Source of the DNA: Pardosa pseudoannulata
Taxonomy: Eukaryota > Arthropoda > Arachnida > Araneae > Lycosidae
Assembly (NCBI GenBank): GCA_032207245.1
Contig: CM063509.1
Span: 58,502,563-58,566,562, forward strand
Direction of reading: 5' to 3'
Length of the DNA stretch: 64,000 nt
Translations under genes and position numbers: made by a program
Notes under the pieces: generated by a model
The model's input: the letters and a program-made list of their open reading frames with translations, nothing else
What the model was told of the DNA's origin: nothing
Databases searched by the model: none
In this document: positions 55,166-64,000 of the stretch, piece after piece
Position numbering within the stretch: position 1 is the stretch's first letter
Layout of the letters: every line of letters starts with the position of its first letter

Positions 55166-55212
55166 CTTGAATTTCCAAAAAGAATGTTCTAGAATAAAAG
55201 CTCTTCCGTTAT
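55166..55212 (-). other. Possible 47-nt internal exon (minus strand)
   Basis: On the minus strand a pyrimidine-rich ACTCTTTTTCAG precedes 47 nt that end AAATTCAAG followed by GTAAGATAAT, a good donor. One frame is open and reads NGRAFILEHSFWKFK. Length and signals fit a small exon, but there is no homology support. Confidence 0.2.
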
Positions 55213-56269
55213 CTGAAAAAGAGTAAATTTTCAATTTCGACCTCTTTGTGATCAGCCGCCACAATGTTAACATAGAAACAAACAGGTATCAAATTCTTAA
55301 TTTTAAATAGTTTTTATAAAAAATTACAATTTTTAAACTATTTTAGCGCTTTTTAATAGATTTTCCTCAGTACTACATGCACACTGTATCTCATTAAAAA
55401 CTTAATAAAGAAAAGTTCCAAATTATGGATAAGAGTTTCATAAACAGTATCCAAAATATTAGGTAAGATTTAGATAAAAATGCACTAGGGAAGTTAAGTT
55501 ACAAATAAGTTACAAGACGCAGCATCAAGAAAAAGAAAATGATTTTTACCTTTCATAACAAGAAGTATAAATTTTAATTAAAATGGACATTAGATTTAAA
55601 TAGATTTCACTTTATAACACAAATTTAACAGTTTAAGATAGGTGCAAACACAATATGCACTAATTTTTTGCCTTATTCTAACGTTTTTAAGGTATCCCCG
55701 TACAATATCAAATATTAAAATTCATTTTTTAAATTTTGAACAGTAAATGTGATCCATCCTGAAAACTAACTTTTACATTTTCCTTCGCGTTATTGAATAA
55801 CTACAGATTTAATATCTTACGACCATCAATTGATAAGTCGCTAAAGTATCTACCAATATTACACGTTCAAAAACAAAAGAAAAATAATCTGAAATTAAAC
55901 AAAAATTTAATTTGATTGGTGAATAGTAAAAATACAATTTTAACAATTTGAAGGGATAAGAAAAGTTAAAATATGTTCTGTTAATAGAAGAAAAATAAAA
56001 GTTTAAAAGAAAATGCATTTATACACAAGTTCAAAATGAATAGAATATTCATTCATCAAGTTTAGGAATGAGGATATCAAAGCTCCGGGCCACATTGGAT
56101 ATGTATCTTATGTCGGTGGGCCGCACAGTATGTTCTATGTATGTGTACACACATATTGGTAGTGAAACCAATGCATTAAAAATTTCATTATTCGTAAACT
56201 AGATTGAAAAGATAATTTGCAAATGTAATTAATAGCTAATAAACAGTACAGATATAAACAGTAAATGAA
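55213..56269. other. Sequence without recognised features
   Basis: A CTCCGGGCCACATTGG...GTGGGCCGCACAG scrap near 56083-56127 resembles worn DNA-transposon ends. The 69-codon minus-strand frame at 55809-56018 looks like chance. Confidence 0.35.
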
Positions 56270-57745
56270 TCTTAAAATATATTTACTATAATAAATACAT
56301 TGTTTCAATTAGAAATTTTGATAATTTCGCCACATGCCACGAACTTTTACTACTAGGATACTACAAACTCCACCGGATCAAGGTAATAAAATTTATAGAT
56401 ATGCAAGTCCATAAAATAATTAAAGATTTATGCAAGAAATACGAAACTGAAAATTACCTGACAAAACTACATGTTAATAAAACATTAATTTACTATAAAT
56501 TTCATACATACTAGTTAATCTAATTGTAACTGGAATTTTCCCCTATTTATACTCATACTATTAGTTGGTGAATAACACTATAAAAGAACAAGACCCCTTG
56601 AATACCATTTTTAAAATATGCAGCAATTGTCTTAATTTATGAACAAAAATGTTGCATAACACAAACGCTACTAAAGTAATCCACAAGATAAATATATCTA
56701 GATTAAGCTACAAAACATTTCCTTGAAAATTAAGACGCCCCTCAAAATTCACTAAATATTTCTACTGTACTGCATATTAACTACCTTAATTTTTTCCACT
56801 GGATATTTAGTTTCTATATTTTACTAAAATCCCGGGTATCAATGCCCACTTACGTTAAATATAGTTTACACAAACAATTAGTTTAAAGTATGATATTTTA
56901 GCAGCTTTGTTTTTTATCTGCTTAGAGTTATTGAACCCTGTAACTTAAAATTCTGTGTAAAAATTACATACCCAGTTGTTAATTCAAACACTTTAATAGA
57001 CACAGCACAAATTTTCAGTGAAATATAAAAGTAATGCGCTTTAAACATTACGAAGTGTAAGAAAAGAAATTATACTAGGAAATATTAAGTAAAAAATAAA
57101 GTTGATAGAAAAATAGATGTTATTGAAATAAAATAACTATAAATTTCGTTTCATTAACAAACTTATTCCTAGAATATCTTTTTCAAAATTATAAAAATTT
57201 ATTTGAATTACATTATTTTAAGGGAGCTTTGTCCGAGTAAATTTGTTCATAAGACACTGAGAACTAACAGATATTAAAACTTACTTGCTGTTTACATAAT
57301 TTAATATAACACCGTACTAGCTTGTAGGTTTGTTGCGGTATGACCCTATATAGTTTTAAAATACATAAAATATGCATGCAAAAAATTATGGGTGTTATAT
57401 CAAATACATAAGGAGTGTATATAACACTACTATTCAATATAAATTAAAACATTAGCGTTTTATATACAAAGGGCTGTATCCTGCGACTTATAACCGTATT
57501 TCGACAGTAAGCCAGGTAAAAATGTATTTCATTAACAATTATACAGATTTTTTTTATAAACATAGTATATTAGTCTATCTTACTTGCATTTTTACTGGAC
57601 AAAAATTATTAAATAATGTATTTGTTCTAGGTAACTTCCATTTTATATGATTCTGACCGAATTCCTCGACTTTTCATTCTTACCACTTACGTTCGGAGTT
57701 TTCCCTCATACCCACCACAAAATTGCTGATATAACACTGTTAAAT
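56270..57745. repeat. Diverged local duplication, copy 1
   Basis: Shares with 57785-60215, in order: TTTACTATAATAAATACATT, CACCGGATCAAGGTAATA, GACGCCCCTCAAAATTCACT, TTGTTAATTCAAACACTTTA, TATAGTTTTAAAATACATAA, and ATATGATTCTGACCGAATTC. Non-coding in all frames. Confidence 0.85.
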
Positions 57746-57784
57746 TACAAATGTGATTAATAGTTAAAGTAATGAGTAAATCAA

Positions 57785-60215
57785 TCTACAAATATATTTA
57801 CTATAATAAATACATTACTTGGTTGAATAAGAAATTTTGAGAATTTCGCTACATGCTACGAACTTTTACTACTAGGATGCTATAAACCTCACCGGATCAA
57901 GGTAATACGTTTTTAGATATTGAAGTCCATAAAATAACTAAAGTTTATTATGTATGTAAGAGAAAAAATTAAAAATTTCCTATCAATGCTACATGTTATT
58001 ACAACATACTTTTATTCAACATCATACAACGTTTGCCATAAATTTCATAGATACTAGTGAATCTAATTGTAACTTGAGTTTTTCCCCCTATTTATACGTA
58101 TATCATTAGCAGTTGAATAACACTATAAAAGAATAAGACCCCTTGTATTAAGACCCATTAATTTAAGCCTATAGGATAGATAAAATACATTGAATTATTT
58201 AAAATGACTAGAAAAACGAATCATTTTTGGGCATTTTTGTGCTTCAGCATATCGTAAAAAGAACTATGCACTGAAAAAAGAACGTGTAAAAAAGGGGAAC
58301 GTAATAAATTACATTTGCTTGCAATTTATACTCGTTTTAAAAATGTTTATACAAATTTTTATTAATATATAGAATTTGTGAAAGGAATTATCACATTCAA
58401 AACAGTTCATATATTACTATTCACAATATGTTAAAATTCGACTCCTACAGTAAGGTAAGTCATGGCATTTGGAATTATTATTCAGCGGTTCACGAGCAAC
58501 ATAGTAAACTTACTGGACATTCAGTTGCTAATAAACTATCATATTCGTTAACATTCAGCATCACACGAGATTAATTTTTCTCATGAATATGTTAATCTAT
58601 AGTATTGGTTCCAAAACTTTATTGGAATACATTTATTACCCAGACCGAAGGCTGGGTGCGAAGCAGCTAGTATGAACATAAATGATGCGTAGCTCAAAGG
58701 CTACTAAAGTCTACAAGATAAAAATATCTAGAATTATATACAAAAAATTTACTTGAAAACTGAGACGCCCCTCAAAATTCACTAAATATTTCTACTGCAT
58801 TGCATATTAACTATTTAATTTTTTTCTTTGTATGTTTAGTTTTTCTTTTATACTAAAAACCCGGGTATCAATGCGCACTTACGTTAAATACCGTTTACAT
58901 AAATAATTATTTTAAAGTATGAAATTTTAAAGCATGATTACTACATTTTAATTATTTTTTATTATGAATTATATAATTATATTTTATTATTATATTTTAA
59001 AGTATACTTGTATGATTTTTTGATTATGGTTATTTTAATGTACTGATTTGCTTCGCGTTATTGAACCCTGTAACTTTACAATAGCCTGTGTATTAAAAAT
59101 TACATACTCAATTGTTAATTCAAACACTTTAATAGACACAGCACAAATTTTCAGTGAAATGTAAAAGTAATGCGCTTTAAACATTACGAAGTCTTTAAGA
59201 AAATAAATTATACTGGGAAATATTAAGTAAAAAATAAAGTTGATAGAAAAAATAGGTGTTAATGAAGTAAAATAATCAGTTAACTGGAAATATCTTTTCA
59301 TTAACAAACTTATACCGAGAAAATCTTTTTCAAAATTGTAAAAATTTAGATGCATTACGCTATTTTAAGGGACCTTTGTACGCGTAAATTCGTTCATAAA
59401 ACTCTAAAAACTAACAGATTAAAATTTACTTGCTGTTTACATAATTTAACATAACACCAGACTAGCTTGTAGATATGTTGCGTGTGACCCTATATAGTTT
59501 TAAAATACATAAACTATGCATGCAAAAATTATGGGCGTTATATCAAATACATAAGGAGTGTATATAACATTACTATTCAATAAAAAGGAAAACATTAGCG
59601 TTTTGTATAAAAAGGGCTGTATCCTGGGACTTATAACCGTATTCCAATAATAAGCCAGGTAAAAATTTTTTTAAAGGCTTTTAATCCGCTTAAAGCCGTT
59701 CATAAAACTTTAAGGACTAACATATATTAAAACTTAGACTCTGTTTACGTAATTTAACATAACTCCACACTAGCGTGTATATTTCGGTATGGCCCTATAT
59801 AGTTTTAAAATACATAAAGTACGCATACAAAAAAAAATTATTGGTGTTATTCCAAATACATAAGGAATGTATATAATACTATTATTCAATAAAAGTAGAA
59901 AACATTAGAATTTATATAAAAAGAAGGGCTGTATCCTGTGACTTATAACCGTATTCCGACAATAAGCGAGAAATAAAAATTATTTCATTAAAAATATGTA
60001 GATTATTCTTTTATAAAAATAGTACATTAGTCTATTTCACTTCCATTTTTACTGGACACAAAAGTCATTAAATAATATATTTGTTCTTGGTAACTTCCAT
60101 TTTATATGATTCTGACCGAATTCCTCGGCTTTACATTCTTACCATCTACGTTCTCAGTTTTCCCGCATATCCGCCACAAAAGTGCTGATATAACACTGTT
60201 AAATTTACGAATCCC
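57785..60215. repeat. Diverged local duplication, copy 2 (expanded)
   Basis: The paralogue of 56270-57745, lengthened by an insertion at 58166-58670 and by an internal duplication (59390-59665 repeated at 59697-59972, period about 307 bp). Confidence 0.85.
58166..58670 (+). mobile_element. Helitron-ended insertion
   Basis: Absent from duplication copy 1. Its right end has a hairpin, ACCCAG pairing with CTGGGT and CC with GG around GAA (58638-58657), then GCGAAGCAGCTAG and T (58671), a classic Helitron 3' terminus. The left junction, by comparison with copy 1, lies after ATTAATTTA near 58165. The usual 5' TC is not obvious, so the 5' end may be truncated. Confidence 0.65.
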
Positions 60216-60290
60216 GAAAAAAAAAGAATAAGTATGCATTAACTAACGTGCTACATAAAAGAATATTTTAAAGAAGAAACGTATGCTTAC

Positions 60291-60440
60291 CTTAAGAGTT
60301 GCAGTTTGAAGTGACTTAGAGTCCAACTATAAATTCGAGACTTAACAAAGCAAAATCGTCTATCTCTTTCAAAGACTTTTCCTTTCTGTTTGAATAGCTA
60401 ATTAGTTATGCAAACAGAAGCGAGTGATGTCATATAGTTA
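60291..60440 (-). other. Possible minus-strand first exon with promoter
   Basis: On the minus strand CCAAT-type GATTGGTT and a CRE-like TGACATCA lie upstream (about 60435-60450). The transcript-like segment ends CTCTTAAG followed by GTAAGCATAC, a strong splice donor (60290/60291). No clear start codon or coding frame is seen, so it would be a 5'-UTR exon. Sequence signals alone cannot prove it. Confidence 0.2.
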
Positions 60441-61164
60441 AACCAATCGCATCACATTTCCGTTTACGTGCGTATCAAAATTATAAACATCTGCCCAAAT
60501 ACTCTGTATTTTGAAATGGAAATATCGATACTATAAAATTTTTTCTTAGATTTTGTTTCTTAAATATTTCGAGTAGATTTTACAAACTGCTATATGTGTA
60601 TGTAAAGGAATTATTTATAACATACACATACATAAATATTTAGTCAAAATAAAAGTCGTACATTTCCACATTTCCTTTATAAGGGTATATCTGTATAAAT
60701 GTCAAACTTTTATTAAAATTTTGAAATTGTTTTAATAGCATGGTATTCATTACTACAAAAAGAAACTACTCATTTCTACACAAAATGCATCATCAGTATG
60801 AGGTATGAAAGTTAAATATACCTTTAACAATTTATTTGTTACTATAAATAAGTTTAAAAAACCGTCAGTTCAGATTCCGATGTTAAATTCCTATATAAAA
60901 TGAATTAATTATAGGCAATAAATTATAGATAATAACGAAAATTCCTCATAAGGCGATTTCACGCAGTTGGGCAAATCTCAATTTATGGCAATTCTGGCTT
61001 TAGTTTCAAACAGAAAGGTAGTTTATTGTTTGCTTATTGGCTGTTGTAAACCTGAAAATGAATGGGAAAGGCATTATAGTAGTTCGTGACGTTGCGACAA
61101 ATTGCTCTATTGAGAATACTTAGGTTTTGGCTCATCATCGTTGGTTAAAGTTGATTAATATTTT
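60441..61164. other. Sequence without recognised features
   Basis: No gene, RNA gene or shared repeat noticed. Confidence 0.4.
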
Positions 61165-61289
61165 ACTCATTTAAGAGGTTGTGTGGAATGTGCTCAGTGT
61201 GAATTAACCAAGGGTAAAACCCTTGGTTAAGGTGGTTTAGCTTTAATCCACTTTGTGTAAAAATAAAAGTTAATTAAAATCTACGTTTC
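61165..61289. repeat. Spacer repeat shared with 24588-24700
   Basis: Identical blocks AAGAGGTTGTGTGGAATGTG, CTCAGTGTGAATTA and AAGTTAATTAAAATCTAC. Here a small palindrome, AACCAAGGGTAAAACCCTTGG, replaces part of the other copy's sequence. Confidence 0.75.
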
Positions 61290-61427
61290 AAGCCAGTCTC
61301 ACCAAAGTTGTTTAAAGGCTAACCGTGATTAACCCGTGGTGCTAACCAAGGATGAGACGCAATTCTCCTTTTAAACAAAGGTTAATTTCGGTTAGCCTTA
61401 AACGACTTTGGTACGACCAGCTCTTAA
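61290..61427. mobile_element. Family A MITE
   Basis: Begins CCAGTCTCACCAAAGTTG and ends CTTAAACGACTTTGGTACGA before TTAA. The halves pair as in the other copies. Confidence 0.8.
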
Positions 61428-61587
61428 TGTTAGCGTTTAATCAGCGGTTAGCTCACAGTTTGTCTTGACTGAAGTAAAGCTAAGTGACGTTTAAAATGTG
61501 TTTAATACTTCTATCGAAAGTTCTTGCTCCGAAATATTTGTCACGAGACTACTGTGGACAAACTTAAAAGTGAATGACAGAAATAGA

Positions 61588-61708
61588 CTAGGGTCTACTG
61601 CTTACTGTGGATTCTGAAGAGCTATGAGCTTTCATGCCAGAAGTGGGATTTGAATAATTGAACTCCTGTATCAAAGAACAGTGTCCCTCCCATTCTTGCA
61701 TCGTTTAC
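61588..61708 (-). mobile_element. SINE, old diverged copy
   Basis: Contains CTACTGCTTACTGTGGATTC, TTTCATGCCAGAAGTGGGAT and GAACTCCTG in SINE order, with a worn B box and head. Confidence 0.55.
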
Positions 61709-62239
61709 TTAAATATATATTAGAAATCCCAAGCCGGAAGTTCTGAGTCTAACCGAGCTAGATGTTTTATAGCTCGCTACTAACTTTCAAAAACTAACCT
61801 CACATAAGTAGAATGATGCAAATTGAATCAAAATGTTCTTTCTTTTTTTAATTAGACATGCTTAATTCTTTTTTAAATCCATTTTAGATTTTTTAATGCT
61901 TTCTCTTTAAAATCAACATCCTTGTTTCTAATGGATAATCCAAGTTTCTGGCAATTCAGACTTAAACTGTTTTGATTTTACGTAAATATTTACAGTTGTT
62001 TTGAAGTCATACTCGAGCTGTTTGAAAAATGTTGAACTTAAAGCCTGAATCAAGTAGAAAACAATAATATCAGATTTATATATGGAATTGTTTAACTGAA
62101 CATTCCTTGTGAATGTTAAAAGTCTTCTAGAATTTTTTTTAATGCCTTTATTACTTCTTTAAATCTGGCAACTCCGAAATATTTGTTCATGATCCTACCA
62201 GGGTTGTGATCCCCCTAGTTCCCAGTCTATTAATTTTAT

Positions 62240-62399
62240 CAGATAAAGATGAAAATATATGTATTTAATGTCTTTGTTTGTATGTATGTGTATTTATGGA
62301 TGGTGGTTATGGATTCCCAAACGGCTGGGCGAATCAGGATGAAATTTTGCAGAATGATTTAGGTTAACCTGTGTAAGGTTTTAGACAGCTTAAATTGAT
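62240..62399 (+). mobile_element. Helitron 5'-end-like fragment
   Basis: TGTTTGTATGTATG, CCCAAACGGCTGGGCGAATC and AGGATGAAATTTTGC match the conserved region just inside many arthropod Helitron 5' ends, and resemble 29815-29960. A 3' end was not found; a SINE follows directly. Confidence 0.5.
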
Positions 62400-62412
62400 C
62401 GAGGATTATGAG

Positions 62413-62588
62413 TTTGGTTTGGTTTGGAGCACAACGATCTACTGTTTTGCACACGAGGGCTAATGAGATTGGGAACTACTGCTTCAGGCAGATTCCAAAC
62501 GGTACAAAAACTCATGTCATCAGCGGAATTCGAACCAGCGAACTCTGGTTCCGAAGAACAGCGCTATATAATTCGGCCATCGTTCTGC
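62413..62588 (-). mobile_element. tRNA-derived SINE with 11-bp target duplication
   Basis: CGAGGATTATG flanks the copy (62400-62410, 62589-62599). Body and head are recognisable though diverged from the consensus (GGAATTCGAACCAGC at the B box). Confidence 0.85.
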
Positions 62589-62789
62589 CGAGGATTATGG
62601 GAAAGAGGGAAATAAAAAGTTTTATTGAATTCTTTTGGGTTTGGTAAATCTACATTTTGAGGTCATTAGATAAATTTTTCTGTTCATTGCTTATTAAAAT
62701 GATTAAAACTTTTAAGTAGGTTAATTCATTTAATAGTATTTAAAATGAATTTTAAAAATAAGTTTGCTTTTTTTTTAGTTGTGAGATAT

Positions 62790-62967
62790 TTGAGCAGTAT
62801 GTTCTACTTTTTTTTATCAACACAGGGTGGGGGGGGGGCTAATGAGACCGGGACCTATTGCTTAAGTCTGATTCCGAACGGCTACGAAACTCTATTTCAC
62901 AATGTGATCCGAGCCCATGAACTCCGGTACCGAAAGTTAGTGTCCTAACCATTCGACCATTGTTCAG
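62790..62967 (-). mobile_element. SINE, diverged copy
   Basis: Contains AATGAGACCGGGACCTATTG, TGATTCCGAACGGCTACGAA and CTAACCATTCGACCATTGTT. A GGGGGGGGG run interrupts it. No target duplication was identified. Confidence 0.75.
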
Positions 62968-64000
62968 TTTTGTTCATTTTTGACAACATCCATTTTAGCC
63001 ATTTTATTTTATCGATTGGTATTTGGATAATTTATTTCTCTTTCGGTTTGTTTCGACATCTGTTTGACTGGTAATAAATTCCACTGATTGGAGAGTAAAC
63101 TTTTGCAAAAGGAAAATAACTAAAGTCTCTTTAATGTCAAGTACATATAATTATTATTTGCACTTTGGTTACACTAAGTTATCTCGCAAAAAACGTATGC
63201 AATCATCTCTTATCTGAGTGAAAAGATAATTCACCTGATAATTCTATGTTATACATTTAGTATACATTTATAAAGTTGAGGAAAAAAACAAACTAAATAA
63301 AATGTGATATTCGTTTTCTGAAAGTGCTTGGATTAAGAAGTTATATTCTAGTATGTAATATAATCTAGAAACTGATTAAAACAACTATAATCTCCATTTT
63401 GAAAATTTTCGTGATTAAAATACTTTTCAAAGAAATAAAAGTATTCAAAATCTTACCACTTATTCTCTTTAGCACAGAGCAACATAAATAATATGTGACA
63501 ATAGTTTTCTGAAAGTTCTTTGCTTTATTTAAGAAGCTATAATTTTTGCTGGTAAAATTAATTAAAATTTTAAAGCAACTATAACCTTCATTTTGTAAAA
63601 CAGTAGAACATTAAAAATATTCGGGATTAAAATACTTTTCAAAGCAATAAAAGAGTATTCAAAATCTTACCAGTTATTCTGTTTAGTACAAAGCAAAGGA
63701 GGGAATGTGAGGGTTTAAATCCTCCATAAAAATACATATATTAATTTTGCATTAATTTTGAGGCCTAAGTACAAAGAATGAATCCATTCTCCCCAATTTT
63801 TCACTAAACTGAGATGTAGCCTTAAATAAATGCAGATAAACCATACCAATCTAATCTGGAATGTGAAACATTAGCGCAGCAGAATTTTATGTCAATCTGG
63901 CGCTTTTGTCTCGTTACAACACGAAGAGAGCAAACACCTGCTTCTGTTATCGTCCTTGAGTTGGCGATATTTTTAAACTGATCTGCTCCTTTTTATCGTT
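62968..64000. repeat. AT-rich end of window with a ~195-bp tandem duplication
   Basis: Segments 63305-63480 and 63497-63695 share GTTTTCTGAAAGT, TTAAGAAG, AAAATACTTTTCAAAG and AGTATTCAAAATCTTACCA. No gene is recognised in the rest. Confidence 0.6.

Noticed and set aside
1..64000. CRISPR arrays, operons, bacterial promoters or prophage
   Set aside because: The window is eukaryotic in character. The only regular array is a 233-bp satellite without short repeats and unique spacers.

Overview
This window looks like a stretch of AT-rich animal nuclear DNA, most likely from an arthropod and plausibly a spider. I infer this from the repeat content, not from any host marker gene: a tRNA-derived SINE, a BEL/Pao LTR element, Tc1-, pogo-, hAT- and piggyBac-type DNA transposons, Helitrons and a Penelope-like remnant sit in low-GC sequence. 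I found no convincing complete host gene and no rRNA or true tRNA gene. Almost every open frame is a shadow or a transposon remnant. The only long frame (44306-48349) belongs to the BEL/Pao element. Weak hints of host-type exons exist at about 25.27 kb, 55.2 kb and 60.3 kb.

Layout. 0-10 kb: a TTAA-type palindromic MITE, a hAT-like non-autonomous element (1.95-2.86 kb), a full-length but inactivated Tc1/mariner element with TA target duplications (4.57-6.23 kb), a Penelope-like RT remnant on the minus strand and a G-rich MITE. 10-20 kb: a non-autonomous element with about 70-bp inverted ends (12.26-13.36 kb, second copy at 36.06-36.72 kb), a pogo-like element with a nested hairpin insertion (13.69-15.03 kb), the first SINE, a Helitron-like copy, and an internally deleted piggyBac-like element keeping a transposase tail (18.89-19.45 kb). 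20-31 kb: a purine-rich tract, a full-length non-autonomous Helitron (21.92-22.80 kb), several TTAA MITEs, repeats rich in TGACGTC and a possible exon between inverted CRE-bearing repeats.

31-43 kb: heavily nested repeats. A hAT-like element carries another DNA element and a SINE. Its second copy at 40.2-41.2 kb lacks both and instead carries a TTAA MITE, so the copies serve as each other's empty sites. A second Helitron (38.02-39.07 kb) has a SINE inside it, and its 21.9-kb paralogue again shows the empty site. 43-49 kb: a BEL/Pao retrotransposon with both LTRs, a primer site, a polypurine tract and a 5-bp target duplication, but with a gag frame break and a deleted integrase core. It probably sits inside an older TTAA-type element.

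49.4-53.2 kb: a 233-bp satellite array, homogeneous in the centre and decayed at both edges. 56.3-60.2 kb: a diverged local duplication with a Helitron-ended insertion in the second copy and an internal 307-bp duplication. The last 4 kb holds SINEs, a Helitron 5'-like end and a small tandem duplication.

The elements do not form a pathway. What they offer together is an insertion history that can be read from sequence alone: who jumped into whom, with pre-insertion sites preserved a few kilobases away.
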